Virus record (IMG/VR): IMGVR_UViG_3300014839_000014 | Location: 1-45,214 of that record | Strand: one strand, 5' to 3' | Length of the DNA: 45,214 nucleotides | Origin: a virus | Shown here: positions 15,816-24,507 of the stretch, piece by piece | How the letters are laid out: each line of letters starts with the position of its first letter | Position numbering within the stretch: the stretch's first letter is position 1 | The notes under the pieces: model-generated | Told to the model about the DNA's origin: nothing | Databases searched by the model: none | What the model saw: the letters and a program-made list of their open reading frames with translations, nothing else | Translations under genes and position numbers: made by a program

Positions 15816-16262
15816 ATGTCAAGCGGAATTATTAGAGAGTACGCTCCCGATGATATCGTTCAAGTAGTGGGTACTCAGCCCGTTACCGGAGTTCATGAGG
15901 GAACGTTTGTTGAAATAGAGCGTGCAGTTGATACAACGGCTCTTGATGTAGGATCTGACGGCGAAGTAACAATGACGATTAGCCCGAATCAATCAGGCAC
16001 GATTAAGATGACACTTCAGCAGGCCAGCCCGATGAATGATTATTTTAATACTCTGTTTCAGGCTATTCAGCAAAAAAACACTGCGGTAGGGGTTGTCCCA
16101 TATACACTTAAGGATAAAAACGGTAACACCGTTGTGTCTGCCAAACAGATCTTTGTCCAAAAGGTAGCGAAGGTAAGCTTTGGAGACAAACCAGAGGGTC
16201 GTGAGTGGACGTTCCTCGCTGGATACCTGGACATTGAGCCGGGCAGCGAAGCATCGATCTGA
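15816..16262 (+). CDS. Tail tube protein (DUF3277)
   Basis: 148 residues. Hallmarks of DUF3277: N-terminal YAPDDIVQVVGTQPVTGV, FVEIERAVDTTALDVGSDGEVT, SGTIKMTLQQASPMNDYF and the C-terminal EWTFLAGYLDIEPG. This is the inner tube that stacks inside the sheath and conducts DNA. A GGAGG ribosome site lies upstream. Sheath-tube-chaperone order is the standard myovirus tail order. Confidence 0.9.
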   Translation: MSSGIIREYAPDDIVQVVGTQPVTGVHEGTFVEIERAVDTTALDVGSDGEVTMTISPNQSGTIKMTLQQASPMNDYFNTLFQAIQQKNTAVGVVPYTLKDKNGNTVVSAKQIFVQKVAKVSFGDKPEGREWTFLAGYLDIEPGSEASI

Positions 16263-16288
16263 TCTCGATCCAATAGCACGAGGGAAAT

Positions 16289-16726
16289 ATGGAAATCGAG
16301 ATGAGTAAAGAGGTTGAGGTGGATGGGGTGAGGTATTTAATTACTCATCCTAATCCAGAGGCCGGGATTCGGCTTGGTGTTGAGCTTTTAAAGCTTATCG
16401 GAGAATCGGCGGCATCGCTTGCGCAGGTGGATCCAGATAAGGCTTCAGAGGCTCTTGCAAGCGCAGTTAAGTTACTGCTCCAGAATCTCGAACCAGATAA
16501 GTTCGTTGATATAACGAAAAGAGTTCTGTCAACCGTGGAAATACAAAGCGATAAAAAGATGTTGATTAACTCCACGGTTTACAGCGCTCACTTCCGGGGC
16601 CGGCTTGGATCATTGATGACCTTAACGGCCGAGGCACTAGCCTTTACTCACGAGTCTTTTTTCAACGCGATTGTGGATGGAGTCGCGGTGATGATGAAGA
16701 AAGCGGGGGAAAAAATAACGGCGTAA
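16289..16726 (+). CDS. Tail assembly chaperone (first frame)
   Basis: 145 residues, mostly helical, between the tube and tape-measure genes, which is the fixed place for tail assembly chaperones. Segments include VDGVRYLITHPNPEAGIRLGVELLKLIG and LTLTAEALAFTHESFFNAIVDG. In most tailed phages this gene makes a second, longer product by ribosomal frameshift. Here the end of the frame contains GGGGGAAAAAA (16705-16715), and the -1 frame is open across the stop into the next short frame. The protein coats the tape measure during tail assembly. Confidence 0.8.
   Translation: MEIEMSKEVEVDGVRYLITHPNPEAGIRLGVELLKLIGESAASLAQVDPDKASEALASAVKLLLQNLEPDKFVDITKRVLSTVEIQSDKKMLINSTVYSAHFRGRLGSLMTLTAEALAFTHESFFNAIVDGVAVMMKKAGEKITA
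16705..16715 (+). promoter_or_regulatory. Candidate -1 frameshift slippery site
   Basis: Five G followed by six A (GGGGGAAAAAA) nine bases before the zero-frame TAA. In frame the codons read GGG GAA AAA ATA. A -1 slip re-pairs the AAA codon perfectly and the GAA codon as GGA. It is not a canonical X-XXY-YYZ heptamer, but the homopolymer run and the open -1 frame support slippage here. Confidence 0.55.
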
Positions 16727-16941
16727 CCATCCAGGTCCCAGAGGATATGTGTTGGCCTATTTTAAGGCTAGTACTCGAGGGCCACGATTACGCGAAAATA
16801 CTGACTACGTGGACCATGGGGATGGTCCTTAGGGCGAATCGAGCGATAGACTTGCAAGATCACCTTAATCGTAAAGCGGTTGCGCGGGCGCGGTCTGATT
16901 CTGACAATAAATCCAGGGGAGGATTGATTGGCACTCGGTGA
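16711..16941 (+). CDS. Tail chaperone frameshift extension (T-like part)
   Basis: This frame is -1 to the upstream chaperone and is open from the GGGGGAAAAAA run through to TGA 16939-16941, giving about 76 residues (KNNGVTIQVPEDMCWPILRL, then LEGHDYAKILTTWTMGMVLRANRAI and a basic tail). The usual interpretation is a G/GT-type fusion made by slippage. A start at ATG 16747 with a weak GAGG is possible but less likely. The C-terminal part would bind the tape measure, whose gene begins within this frame at 16928. Confidence 0.7.
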   Translation, partial: KNNGVTIQVPEDMCWPILRLVLEGHDYAKILTTWTMGMVLRANRAIDLQDHLNRKAVARARSDSDNKSRGGLIGTR

Positions 16942-18433
16942 GGCACTAAGAGAGTTTGGCGTTAAGATAAGTCTAGCGTTCGACCAAAAGAAGGTGGACG
17001 CAGCTCAGGACAGTATTGCCAAGCTTGGGTCTAAGATGCGCGGGTTCGCTTTTGACGTAACCGCTATCTCCGCCGCACTGTTTGAATCCCAGAATCTTTT
17101 TACCTCTAATGCTCGAGCCATGGAAGATCAGTCAGCAATTCTCGGTATTACATCAGAGAAGCTTGCTGAATACGAGTATGCTGCTAAGGTCGGAGCAAAC
17201 GTAAATCGGGATGAGCTTGTTGGATCGTTTCAGAAGCTTGCTGATACAATGGACCTCGCGCGCGCGGGCGTGCCTGAGGCCACCCAGGCGATCTATCAGA
17301 TGGGACAGGCGGCAGGTATTGGGGGTTCTGAGCTTCTAGGTAAGATGAGAGATCCAGCCTTTAAGGTAACGGATGCAATGCGCGTAATGGCGGACGGCAT
17401 AAAGAATATGTCCGCAACCTCTCCACAGGCCGCCGCAAGGTTAGCAGAGTTTGCGCTTGGAAACGCCAAGCTTGTTCCTCTATTAAGACAAGGCTCTGGC
17501 GCGCTGGATATGTTAACGGCTGAGGGGAAAAAGAACTTCGCTCTTACCGATAAGATGTACAAACAGGGCAAGGCCATGGATGTACAGATCACAAAGCTTT
17601 GGCTTACCTTTAGAAAGTTCGGATATGAGATCGGCTATAAGGTAATGAAACACCTTGCACCGATGATTGCACAGTTTCAAAAGTGGTTTGCTCTAAATAA
17701 AAACATTATAGCATCAGATATAAACGCGTTTCTGGATACCCTAGCCGACGTTCTTAAGGCCGTGTACCAGGGTGCAACGGTATTATTCGAGGCATTCCAT
17801 AGTTTTTCTGACTACGTTGGGGGCGCGAGTAACGCAATAAAAATTCTAGTTGGAGCACTCGTCGCATTTAAGGCTATTAGTTTTGCCGCATCGGTTGCGT
17901 CTATGGTCTCATCCTTTGGCGGACTGGCTGTGATGGCCGTCAAAATTGTGCCGGCCTTTATATCTCTCGGCGCATCGGTGGCTGGAGTACTTGGTCCTTT
18001 GTTGGCAATTGTAGCCGCAGCCACGGCCGGGTATGAACTAGGCAAGAAATTAAATGAACTAATCAATGAAAAGACCGGAGGCGAGGGAATAGGCGGCAAG
18101 ATTTATGACTGGCTGCACCCAGGGGAAACGACAGAGGCGATTAATAATAAAAATAAGGCTAAATCCCCCGGCATGCTGAATAAAATGCAAACGGCGGCTA
18201 AGGGCCTACCCAGTGCCGATCAGTTCGCCTATGCGGCTCCTGCGGCGTCTGCGGGCACATCTGGAGCCGGCCCGGTAAACCAAACGAATAATAATCATAT
18301 TACTCAGAACATAGCTATTCCGCCGGGCACTACGGTCCCACAGGCGGCCGCGATACTGTCTAAATCTCATGAGGACAGTGATGCTAGATTAAGAAAGGCA
18401 AATGCAGACGCTATGACTACGAGGACTCATTGA
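16928..18433 (+). CDS. Tail tape measure protein
   Basis: 501 residues, short for a tape measure and implying a short tail. The start is TTG with GGGGAGGA upstream. N-terminal helical part (LGSKMRGFAFDVTAISAAL), then LARAGVPEATQAIYQMGQAAGI and a hydrophobic centre (about residues 295-375) with two or three membrane-like stretches (AIKILVGALVAFKAISFAAS; AVKIVPAFISLGASVAGVLG). The C-terminus is Asn/Pro-rich and ends helical. The protein sets tail length and may form a membrane channel on infection. It is placed between chaperones and baseplate genes as expected. Confidence 0.88.
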   Translation: MALGEALREFGVKISLAFDQKKVDAAQDSIAKLGSKMRGFAFDVTAISAALFESQNLFTSNARAMEDQSAILGITSEKLAEYEYAAKVGANVNRDELVGSFQKLADTMDLARAGVPEATQAIYQMGQAAGIGGSELLGKMRDPAFKVTDAMRVMADGIKNMSATSPQAAARLAEFALGNAKLVPLLRQGSGALDMLTAEGKKNFALTDKMYKQGKAMDVQITKLWLTFRKFGYEIGYKVMKHLAPMIAQFQKWFALNKNIIASDINAFLDTLADVLKAVYQGATVLFEAFHSFSDYVGGASNAIKILVGALVAFKAISFAASVASMVSSFGGLAVMAVKIVPAFISLGASVAGVLGPLLAIVAAATAGYELGKKLNELINEKTGGEGIGGKIYDWLHPGETTEAINNKNKAKSPGMLNKMQTAAKGLPSADQFAYAAPAASAGTSGAGPVNQTNNNHITQNIAIPPGTTVPQAAAILSKSHEDSDARLRKANADAMTTRTH

Positions 18434-19188
18434 TGGCAACGTCAATTGCTTCGCTTTCAGCAGGGCTAGGACAAGTAATCAGCCGGACGGTTTTAATACA
18501 AATGAACACCGCAACGGGCATTCCAATTCCTCTTGCCATCCTTGATGTAGTAAAAGAGGAACGAATTGATTATGACGCCGAGATAACTGATCATCCAGTA
18601 GAGCGCGGGATGGAGATAACCGATCATGTTCAGTTAAAAAATCCATCGCTTCACCTTAAGGGCACGATATCTAACACGCCGCTAGATCTGTCAGTAGCGA
18701 TCGCAAACCTTGCTGCAGGGGCATATGCCGCAACGCTTTCTGCCACCTCTTCACAGATGAGAACCAACCTATTAAACTCTGGACTTTCTCAGGGCATGGG
18801 AATGATAGGAACGGCACTACAGGGCAAGGCCGGAAACACGCTGTCTAGCGCATATGTTGGTGCTGTAGATGCAGTTTCACGCGCCATTCTATTAAGCGTA
18901 TATCAAGCTAGGCTACCGTTCTCTGTTATTACTCGCCGGCAGCGATTCGATAATATGATCATTCAAAAGATGTCTTTCCCGCGCGGTGAAGATACCGGAT
19001 ATTCATTAGCGTTTGAAATGGACCTTAGACAGCTCAGAATAGTAAGCCCATTAACCTCCAACTCAAACCAGCTTGACGAAAAAATTATATCTTCAGCATC
19101 TTCTACAACAAACTTGGGCAGCCAAGCGACACAATCGGTAAGTCCACAGATGGCTGCGTCTATTAAATCAGCAGGATTTCTAGCATGA
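18433..19188 (+). CDS. Dit-like / baseplate protein
   Basis: 251 residues from ATG 18433, which overlaps the tape-measure stop (TGATG). TTG at 18430 is an alternative. The protein resembles Dit-like phage tail proteins found after the tape measure in contractile-tail phages: RTVLIQMNTATGIPIPLAIL, ITDHPVERGMEITDHVQLKN, then FSVITRRQRFDNMIIQKMSFPR and a long variable C-terminus. It would form the ring linking tube to hub. The match covers the N-terminal two thirds; the Ser-rich tail is unassigned. Confidence 0.78.
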   Translation: MATSIASLSAGLGQVISRTVLIQMNTATGIPIPLAILDVVKEERIDYDAEITDHPVERGMEITDHVQLKNPSLHLKGTISNTPLDLSVAIANLAAGAYAATLSATSSQMRTNLLNSGLSQGMGMIGTALQGKAGNTLSSAYVGAVDAVSRAILLSVYQARLPFSVITRRQRFDNMIIQKMSFPRGEDTGYSLAFEMDLRQLRIVSPLTSNSNQLDEKIISSASSTTNLGSQATQSVSPQMAASIKSAGFLA

Positions 19189-19194
19189 GGAACT

Positions 19195-19536
19195 ATGGCT
19201 CTACTTGAAATACCAACATCAAATCAAATCCCGACTTATGAATTTGGAACAACGCTCGATGGAACAAACTATATATTACAGCTTTATTTCAACCCTAGAA
19301 TGAACAATGGCGCGGGCGAATGGATGCTAAGCATTTCTGATAAGAGTCGAAATCTAATTGTTGCTCCGGTTCCCTGCGTAGTTTCTGAGGGTTTGTTTAA
19401 TCGATTTATTGATCTCGCTATTCCATCCGGAACCGTATTTACCTTCGACACAAGTGGTAACACCGAAGACGCTGGGCAGTTTGATCTAGGCAACAGGGTT
19501 CGCCTCTTCTACCTAGAATCGGAAACTATCCTATGA
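19195..19536 (+). CDS. Baseplate plug protein
   Basis: 113 residues, all beta, matching small baseplate plug proteins that lie between Dit-like and hub genes: MALLEIPTSNQIPTYEFGTT, then NYILQLYFNPRMNNGAGEWMLS and GNRVRLFYLESE. The family closes the centre of the baseplate. The assignment rests on length, order and these segments. The ATG overlaps nothing, and the stop overlaps the next start by 4 nt. Confidence 0.72.
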   Translation: MALLEIPTSNQIPTYEFGTTLDGTNYILQLYFNPRMNNGAGEWMLSISDKSRNLIVAPVPCVVSEGLFNRFIDLAIPSGTVFTFDTSGNTEDAGQFDLGNRVRLFYLESETIL

Positions 19537-20486
19537 AGCAATTGAGCTTTAATAGACACGTAAAGATTAGAGTGTATGCAACAACATCGTCTAGCGAAGA
19601 TAGCGTTCCTACAATTTCATACACAAATGGATATACGGAATTCAGTTCATTACAGGATGACGGATCTCCTGGATATAGAATCAAGGGAAAGGTTATCATT
19701 CAGCAGCAGACTATTTCATTCGGAAGCAACCCAATATTTGTTGCGATCTATAATCTTGGGAAAAACTCTCGAGCCATCGTTGAATCATCAATCGGGACAA
19801 ACATAGAGATTTATGCAGGATACGGAGATGCGCCCAAAATAATAGGCGTCGGAAATATCCTCTGGGCCAAGACGCACAAAGAACATTCAGACTATATTAC
19901 TCAGATCCAAATAGGAGATGGACATTTTGGCCTTGTAAACGGCGTAATTAATACGAACTTTAAGGGCGCAGTAACATATCGTCAGGTAGTTTCGGCACTA
20001 ATGAATGCATTATCTGGCACTGGAATTATAGCCGGCACGCTCAACATTCCAGACGGGGGCTTTAATAATGGAATCGTACTTGCGCGGTCTCCCCTTAAAG
20101 CCTTGTCCGAGATATGCCCAAAGATGGGATGTCAACTTCTTTTTCAGGCAAACACATTAAATATAGTTCCGGTTGGCACCGACCTTGGTCATCCGGCCAT
20201 AGATATTTCGACGGATCTTGGAATGGTGGGCATACCAGAGATTCACCCTCCTGGAGAGATTGGAATAATTAAAACCGCAGAGTCCGCTTCAGTACAGAAT
20301 AACCTTTCAATAAAAATGCTGATGCGGCCGGAGATTGGAATAGGACAGGAGCTTAATATTTCAAGTGCCTTTGTTAATGGTCTGTATGTAACTGGGCGGG
20401 TAGTCCATGACTTTGACTCATGGGACGGGCCATTTTATACTGAATGCGAATGCTTTTTGGCAAACAAGAGTAAGGCTAATGGATAA
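19533..20486 (+). CDS. Baseplate hub protein (gpD/gp27-like)
   Basis: 317 residues following the plug protein on an ATGA overlap. It shows hub-type features: IRVYATTSSSEDSVPTISYT at the start, PIFVAIYNLGKNSRAIVE, an INIEIYAGYG-like segment (TNIEIYAGYGDAPKIIGVGN), then KALSEICPKMGCQLLFQANT and a C-terminal beta barrel (SSAFVNGLYVTGRVVHDFDSW). Hub proteins form the trimeric platform that holds the spike. Gene order plug-hub-spike agrees. Confidence 0.8.
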   Translation: MKQLSFNRHVKIRVYATTSSSEDSVPTISYTNGYTEFSSLQDDGSPGYRIKGKVIIQQQTISFGSNPIFVAIYNLGKNSRAIVESSIGTNIEIYAGYGDAPKIIGVGNILWAKTHKEHSDYITQIQIGDGHFGLVNGVINTNFKGAVTYRQVVSALMNALSGTGIIAGTLNIPDGGFNNGIVLARSPLKALSEICPKMGCQLLFQANTLNIVPVGTDLGHPAIDISTDLGMVGIPEIHPPGEIGIIKTAESASVQNNLSIKMLMRPEIGIGQELNISSAFVNGLYVTGRVVHDFDSWDGPFYTECECFLANKSKANG

Positions 20487-21123
20487 TCTATCAACCTTTA
20501 CACCAGAACTATCTACTGTAATCAGGGCAAACATAGATTCAGTTCTGATGGATGCAAACTTTTGTCTACCCGGAAAGATTACAGCGTACGATCCGGATAC
20601 CCAATATGCAGATGTTGAGGTTCAGTTATTACAAAAATTCACGGATGGATCGCTTATTCCATTCCCAGTAATCCCACACGTTCCCGTTAAGCAGCTCCGC
20701 TCAAACGGCGGCAAGACATTTATTCACATGCCGCTAGTTATTGGGGATGACGTGATTTTGGTGTTTAGCCAGCGGTCGCTAGACAACTGGAAGACCTCGG
20801 GAGGCATGACCGATCCAGACGATCCAAGGAAGTTTAATATCACTGACGCGTTTGCTCTTATCGGTGGGTCAGCAATTCCAGATGCATTCACGCCGAGCAC
20901 AGATGATTCTATCGAAATAGTAAACGGAGAATCATCGCTTATTATTAGCCCCGACGGCACGTTCAATATTAAAAACTCTAACCAGGATTTAATAAGTAAT
21001 TTAATCACGCTGGTTAACACATTAATCGCCTCAAGCACGGTTGTTGGTGGGCCATTTGTTCCGAGTACGATTACACAGCTTCAGCAAACCCTTGCAAACC
21101 TTCAAACACTGGAGGGTTCATAA
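20479..21123 (+). CDS. Baseplate spike protein (Gp138/gpV-like)
   Basis: 214 residues from ATG 20479, overlapping the hub stop by 8 nt; an earlier in-frame ATG at 20407 lies inside the hub gene and is rejected. The N-terminal OB-type domain has CLPGKITAYDPDTQYADVEVQ, then PFPVIPHVPVKQLRSNGGKTF, HMPLVIGDDVILVFSQRSLDNW and an ISPDGTFNIKN beta-helix start. This is the pattern of Gp138 N-terminal/gpV spikes that puncture the outer membrane. The C-terminus is short, so no His-box tip is visible. Confidence 0.85.
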   Translation: MDNLSTFTPELSTVIRANIDSVLMDANFCLPGKITAYDPDTQYADVEVQLLQKFTDGSLIPFPVIPHVPVKQLRSNGGKTFIHMPLVIGDDVILVFSQRSLDNWKTSGGMTDPDDPRKFNITDAFALIGGSAIPDAFTPSTDDSIEIVNGESSLIISPDGTFNIKNSNQDLISNLITLVNTLIASSTVVGGPFVPSTITQLQQTLANLQTLEGS

Positions 21124-21124
21124 T

Positions 21125-21394
21125 ATGGCGCTAAGCGGGTCTCGCCTACGGACGGCAATAGTCAATGCGCTCCAGTCGGTTGATCCTAGTATGACCTCCG
21201 GACAAGTAACTCAACTATCGAATGCCTGGCTTGCCGTAGCAAACGCGATAATCGCCGAGATCACTGGAAACGCGGTGGTTAATCCGGGTACGTTTCAGAA
21301 TACGGCAGCGATTCCGGTACAGGTAAGTCCGCCGCTATATACTGGAGCGACAACGGCGGCTGAGCCAATAACCGGGGCAGGAACGGTGAGTTAA
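21125..21394 (+). CDS. Small baseplate-region protein (89 aa)
   Basis: 89 residues from ATG 21125; GGAGGG at 21111-21116 is its ribosome site, and the longer frame from 21041 lies in the spike gene. The sequence (SRLRTAIVNALQSVDPSMTS, ending in PLYTGATTAAEPITGAG) is seen in small unknown proteins between spike and gp25-like genes. The N-terminal half is helical and the rest is extended and Pro/Thr-rich. Function unknown; probably a minor baseplate part or assembly factor. The stop overlaps the next start as TAATG. Confidence 0.65.
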   Translation: MALSGSRLRTAIVNALQSVDPSMTSGQVTQLSNAWLAVANAIIAEITGNAVVNPGTFQNTAAIPVQVSPPLYTGATTAAEPITGAGTVS

Positions 21395-21795
21395 TGACTG
21401 ACCTAACAATGGATTTTCATACAAACGATCTGCTAATAACCAACGGAGACCTTTCCCTTATTTCAGGACAGGACGCAATCGCGCAGGATCTTCAACAGCG
21501 GCTACAGGTCTGGCTTGGTGAATGGTTTTTAGATACAGCGTTTGGGGTTCCTTACCGCCAACAAATATTAATTAAGAATCCAAATATGGATATCGTTCAG
21601 GCGGATTTAATCGCGACCATAACTGCGACGCCCGGAGTAACCCAAGTGTTAGATTTTGAATTTACATACTCTACTGTTGGGAGAACGCTTAATGTCTCAA
21701 CTGTTGTTCAAACTAGCAATGGACAAACCATTCAGGTACAGGCGAATATTAATTCACAAGTTAGCGTTGGGACGATTGAAGGGACTGTGTACTAA
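21394..21795 (+). CDS. Baseplate wedge protein, gp25/gpW-like
   Basis: 133 residues with the family pattern: NDLLITNGDLSLISGQDAIAQ split around D and G residues, then LQQRLQVWLGEWFLDTAFGVPY, a helical middle and the beta C-terminus. This matches the gp25/Mu gp46 class, which joins sheath to baseplate wedge and starts sheath polymerisation. It lies immediately before the J-like wedge gene, as in Mu and P2. Confidence 0.88.
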   Translation: MTDLTMDFHTNDLLITNGDLSLISGQDAIAQDLQQRLQVWLGEWFLDTAFGVPYRQQILIKNPNMDIVQADLIATITATPGVTQVLDFEFTYSTVGRTLNVSTVVQTSNGQTIQVQANINSQVSVGTIEGTVY

Positions 21796-21807
21796 TGGGG
21801 GCTTACG

Positions 21808-23307
21808 ATGTCATCTAATACTGGATGGGGCATAACAAAACAGGGATTCGTCATGCCACTAATGACGGATATTATCACCGACCTTAATCAAGCGCTCCAG
21901 GCGCAGTTTGGCGCGGGTATTAATCTAAGCCCCGAGTCGTTCTTTGGTCAGCTTGTTGGAATTATGGCCGAGCGGATCGAGCTTGTTTGGGAGGCTGCGC
22001 AGGACGTTTATTTTTCTCAGACACCCAATACAGCCCTTGGAGCATCGCTTGATAATGTTGGAGCACTGCGCGGGATTCCCAGACTTCAATCAACTTCATC
22101 TACAGTTCAAAATGTTCGTTTATTTGGAGCTGCCGGAACGCTGATTCCTAACACAACTCAATTTTCGGTGGTGGGGTCGCCTTTATCAATATTCCAAATA
22201 AGCTCAGCCGTTACGCTGGCTGCGGGAAGAAGTTGTATACAAAACGTCGCATTTTCCGCCATTTCTGTGGCTGGAAACTGGTCGTTGTCTATTAACGGAT
22301 CGGCCTCTGCCTCTCTGCCGTACAATGCAACTGCATTGCAAGTTCAGAATGCGATACAGGCGTTAACGTTTTGTTCTGGATGCACGGTTACTGGAAACAT
22401 GACGTCGGGATTTGTTATTACGTTTAATGGAGCTGGTACTGGCGGGTTAATGGTTCAGCCCTTGTTTGGAGTAACAACCGATACACTTTTAGATTCTGGA
22501 TCTAATCCTGTAATCATTACGCCGAGCATTGTTACTTCTGGAATAGACCAAGCAAGCGTTACCTTAATCGCCGTAAACGCCGGCCCGGTATCTGCAAACG
22601 CAGGAGCGGTAACGGTCATTGTTACGCCGATCTCTGGGCTATCTGCTGTTTTAAATACAGAGGACGCGGTTGCGGGAACCAATGTTGAAACAGATAGCGC
22701 GTACCGCGCGCGTATGGCCGCAGAGCTTGCCTCGGTTGGTGCTGCTACTGTTCCGGCAATTCAAGAAAAGCTAATGACTGTCGAGGGCGTAACCTCAGCC
22801 CTTGTTTATGAGAACATCACAGATATAACAGATGGCCACGGGCGGCCGCCGCATAGTTTTGAATGCGTAGTCAGCGGTGGAAGTGATTCAGACGTTGCAT
22901 ACATGATCTGGAATAATAAGCCGGCTGGAATTGCAACCTATGGAACATCGTCTTTTATAATCACAGACTCACAGGGCCAGCAGCATACGATTTATTTTTC
23001 TCGTCCGTCTCAAGTGGACCTCTACTTAATTGTGAATCTTGTTGTTAATGGTAACTATCCGTCTTCTGGAAATTCATTAGTTCAACAACTATTATCCACA
23101 TATATAAACAGTCTGGGTCAGGGCGTAAGCGTTATCGTGATACCAAACCTTATCGCGCAGCTTGCGGCTATTGCTGGAATTGATGGCGCTGTGATTCTTA
23201 TTGGAACCTCTCCAAGTCCGTCTAGCTCCAATAATATTCCAATCGCAGCTTATCAACAGGCGTATACCCAAACCGACTTTATAACCGTTAACACTGTTCC
23301 GGGATAA
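21808..23307 (+). CDS. Baseplate J-like wedge protein
   Basis: 499 residues. N-terminal GFVMPLMTDIITDLNQALQA, then LVWEAAQDVYFSQTPNTALGAS and DNVGALRGIPR are typical of Mu gp47/P2 gpJ. The C-terminal part has EDAVAGTNVETDSAYRARMA and VEGVTSALVYENITD, also typical. An extra beta-rich module of about 90 residues (roughly 145-235, containing GNWSLSINGSASASLPYNAT) interrupts the family fold and resembles the module inserted in the sheath. The protein forms the wedge core of the baseplate. Confidence 0.9.
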   Translation: MSSNTGWGITKQGFVMPLMTDIITDLNQALQAQFGAGINLSPESFFGQLVGIMAERIELVWEAAQDVYFSQTPNTALGASLDNVGALRGIPRLQSTSSTVQNVRLFGAAGTLIPNTTQFSVVGSPLSIFQISSAVTLAAGRSCIQNVAFSAISVAGNWSLSINGSASASLPYNATALQVQNAIQALTFCSGCTVTGNMTSGFVITFNGAGTGGLMVQPLFGVTTDTLLDSGSNPVIITPSIVTSGIDQASVTLIAVNAGPVSANAGAVTVIVTPISGLSAVLNTEDAVAGTNVETDSAYRARMAAELASVGAATVPAIQEKLMTVEGVTSALVYENITDITDGHGRPPHSFECVVSGGSDSDVAYMIWNNKPAGIATYGTSSFIITDSQGQQHTIYFSRPSQVDLYLIVNLVVNGNYPSSGNSLVQQLLSTYINSLGQGVSVIVIPNLIAQLAAIAGIDGAVILIGTSPSPSSSNNIPIAAYQQAYTQTDFITVNTVPG

Positions 23308-23318
23308 GGAGATAATTT

Positions 23319-23999
23319 ACGTTTATAAATATTCCGAATCACATTCAACTCGCACTCGCAAGGCTTTTGACTCAATATCAAAATAGTCCTAATTTGCAGG
23401 CATTATTGACGGCGCTTGTAGGGCCAGTTCAGGAGTTAGAAGACGAACTATCCGGGATGAATACCGCCAGATATCTTCCGGATGCAATCGGACAACAGCT
23501 TGATAATATTGGAATCATTATTGGTCTGCCTAGACCCGTTGGCGCAACCGATGCTGAATACATACAGCTCCTCTATGGCAAGATTGCCGAGGACATATCT
23601 CAGGGAACCCCGGAGCAGGCGATTAGAGTATTTCAGCTCTTTACTCAATCCACACTTATTATTCTGGACGAATATCATAACGCAAGTTTAATACTTGAGG
23701 GCAACTGGACTGCCGCCAGTCAGGCCGTAGTCGATCAGATTATAGATATTATTCAGAACACAATTCCGGTCGGGGTTAGGTGCGATGGACTTATTGGATT
23801 CGATTCTACAGATGCATTTGCATATGACGGGTCGCTTCCAGGATTAGGATATAGCGATAACAGTGGAATCATCGGCGGAAAATACCCGAATCATTATCTT
23901 TATCTTGGACCGGGTTTCGCTTACGATGGAAACGATTTAACTGGACAGGGTTATGGAACTACTGCCGATCCGCTGGCGGGCGGAGCTTATTTAAGTTAA
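23319..23999 (+). CDS. DUF2612 baseplate/tail protein, probable ACG start
   Basis: About 226 residues. The family-like N-terminus (IPNHIQLALARLLTQYQNSP) extends upstream of the first conventional start (TTG 23367), so the gene very likely starts at ACG 23319, 7 nt after AGGAG (23307-23311). Upstream of that the frame closes at TAA 23313. Features: PVQELEDELSG, ARYLPDAIGQQLDNIGIIIGLPR, TDAEYIQLLYGKI and a C-terminal DGSLPGLGYSDN beta part. DUF2612 proteins follow J-like proteins and complete the wedge, like gpI. A sequencing difference at the start codon is possible. Confidence 0.82.
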   Translation, partial: TFINIPNHIQLALARLLTQYQNSPNLQALLTALVGPVQELEDELSGMNTARYLPDAIGQQLDNIGIIIGLPRPVGATDAEYIQLLYGKIAEDISQGTPEQAIRVFQLFTQSTLIILDEYHNASLILEGNWTAASQAVVDQIIDIIQNTIPVGVRCDGLIGFDSTDAFAYDGSLPGLGYSDNSGIIGGKYPNHYLYLGPGFAYDGNDLTGQGYGTTADPLAGGAYLS

Positions 24000-24014
24000 G
24001 ATTAAGGAGATTAT

Positions 24015-24497
24015 ATGCCAAGTAGACCTTCAGTAATGCCGATATGGACCGTTGGAAACACTCCGGCGAGAACACAACCAACAGACGGCGAACAATTTTC
24101 GGGGTTTTCTCCGAATCAGCGCCCTAGTGCTTATTGGCATAACTGGCTATGGGGTGTGATGTCTGACTGGCTTGCCTGGTTTGATTACGTGATTCAAACC
24201 GGACAATCTCCTATGTCTGTAGCCACACCAACAGGCGTATACGTTGCGGCCAACCCAGTAACAAAGATTATTGCTAACCCGGCAGGTGGGGCGTTTAATA
24301 TTACGCTTCCGTCCGCCGCTTTAAATCTTGGATATCAGTTGACAATTAAAAACGTCTTTGGAGGATCCAATAACGTAACGGTTTTACCTTCTGGCAGCGA
24401 TCTATTAGAGGGCCAATCATCGATCGTTTTAGCTCCAGGCGATGCCATCACGCTCTGCTCGGATGGCGTGAATAAGTACCACAGCTTTAATCCATAA
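24015..24497 (+). CDS. Tail fibre-region structural protein (160 aa)
   Basis: 160 residues. The N-terminus (MPIWTVGNTPARTQPTDGE then GFSPNQRPSAYWHNWLWGVMSDWL) is typical of short phage proteins that begin tail-fibre clusters. The C-terminal part is beta-rich (AFNITLPSAALNLGYQLTIKN, NNVTVLPSGSDLLEGQSS) and ends with GDAITLCSDGVNKYHSF, a fold used in fibre tips. It lacks a signal peptide, unlike the next protein. It is likely a virion-bound fibre base or small receptor-binding protein. AAGGAGATTAT is a strong ribosome site. Confidence 0.7.
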   Translation: MPSRPSVMPIWTVGNTPARTQPTDGEQFSGFSPNQRPSAYWHNWLWGVMSDWLAWFDYVIQTGQSPMSVATPTGVYVAANPVTKIIANPAGGAFNITLPSAALNLGYQLTIKNVFGGSNNVTVLPSGSDLLEGQSSIVLAPGDAITLCSDGVNKYHSFNP

Positions 24498-24507
24498 CGG
24501 GGGAACA

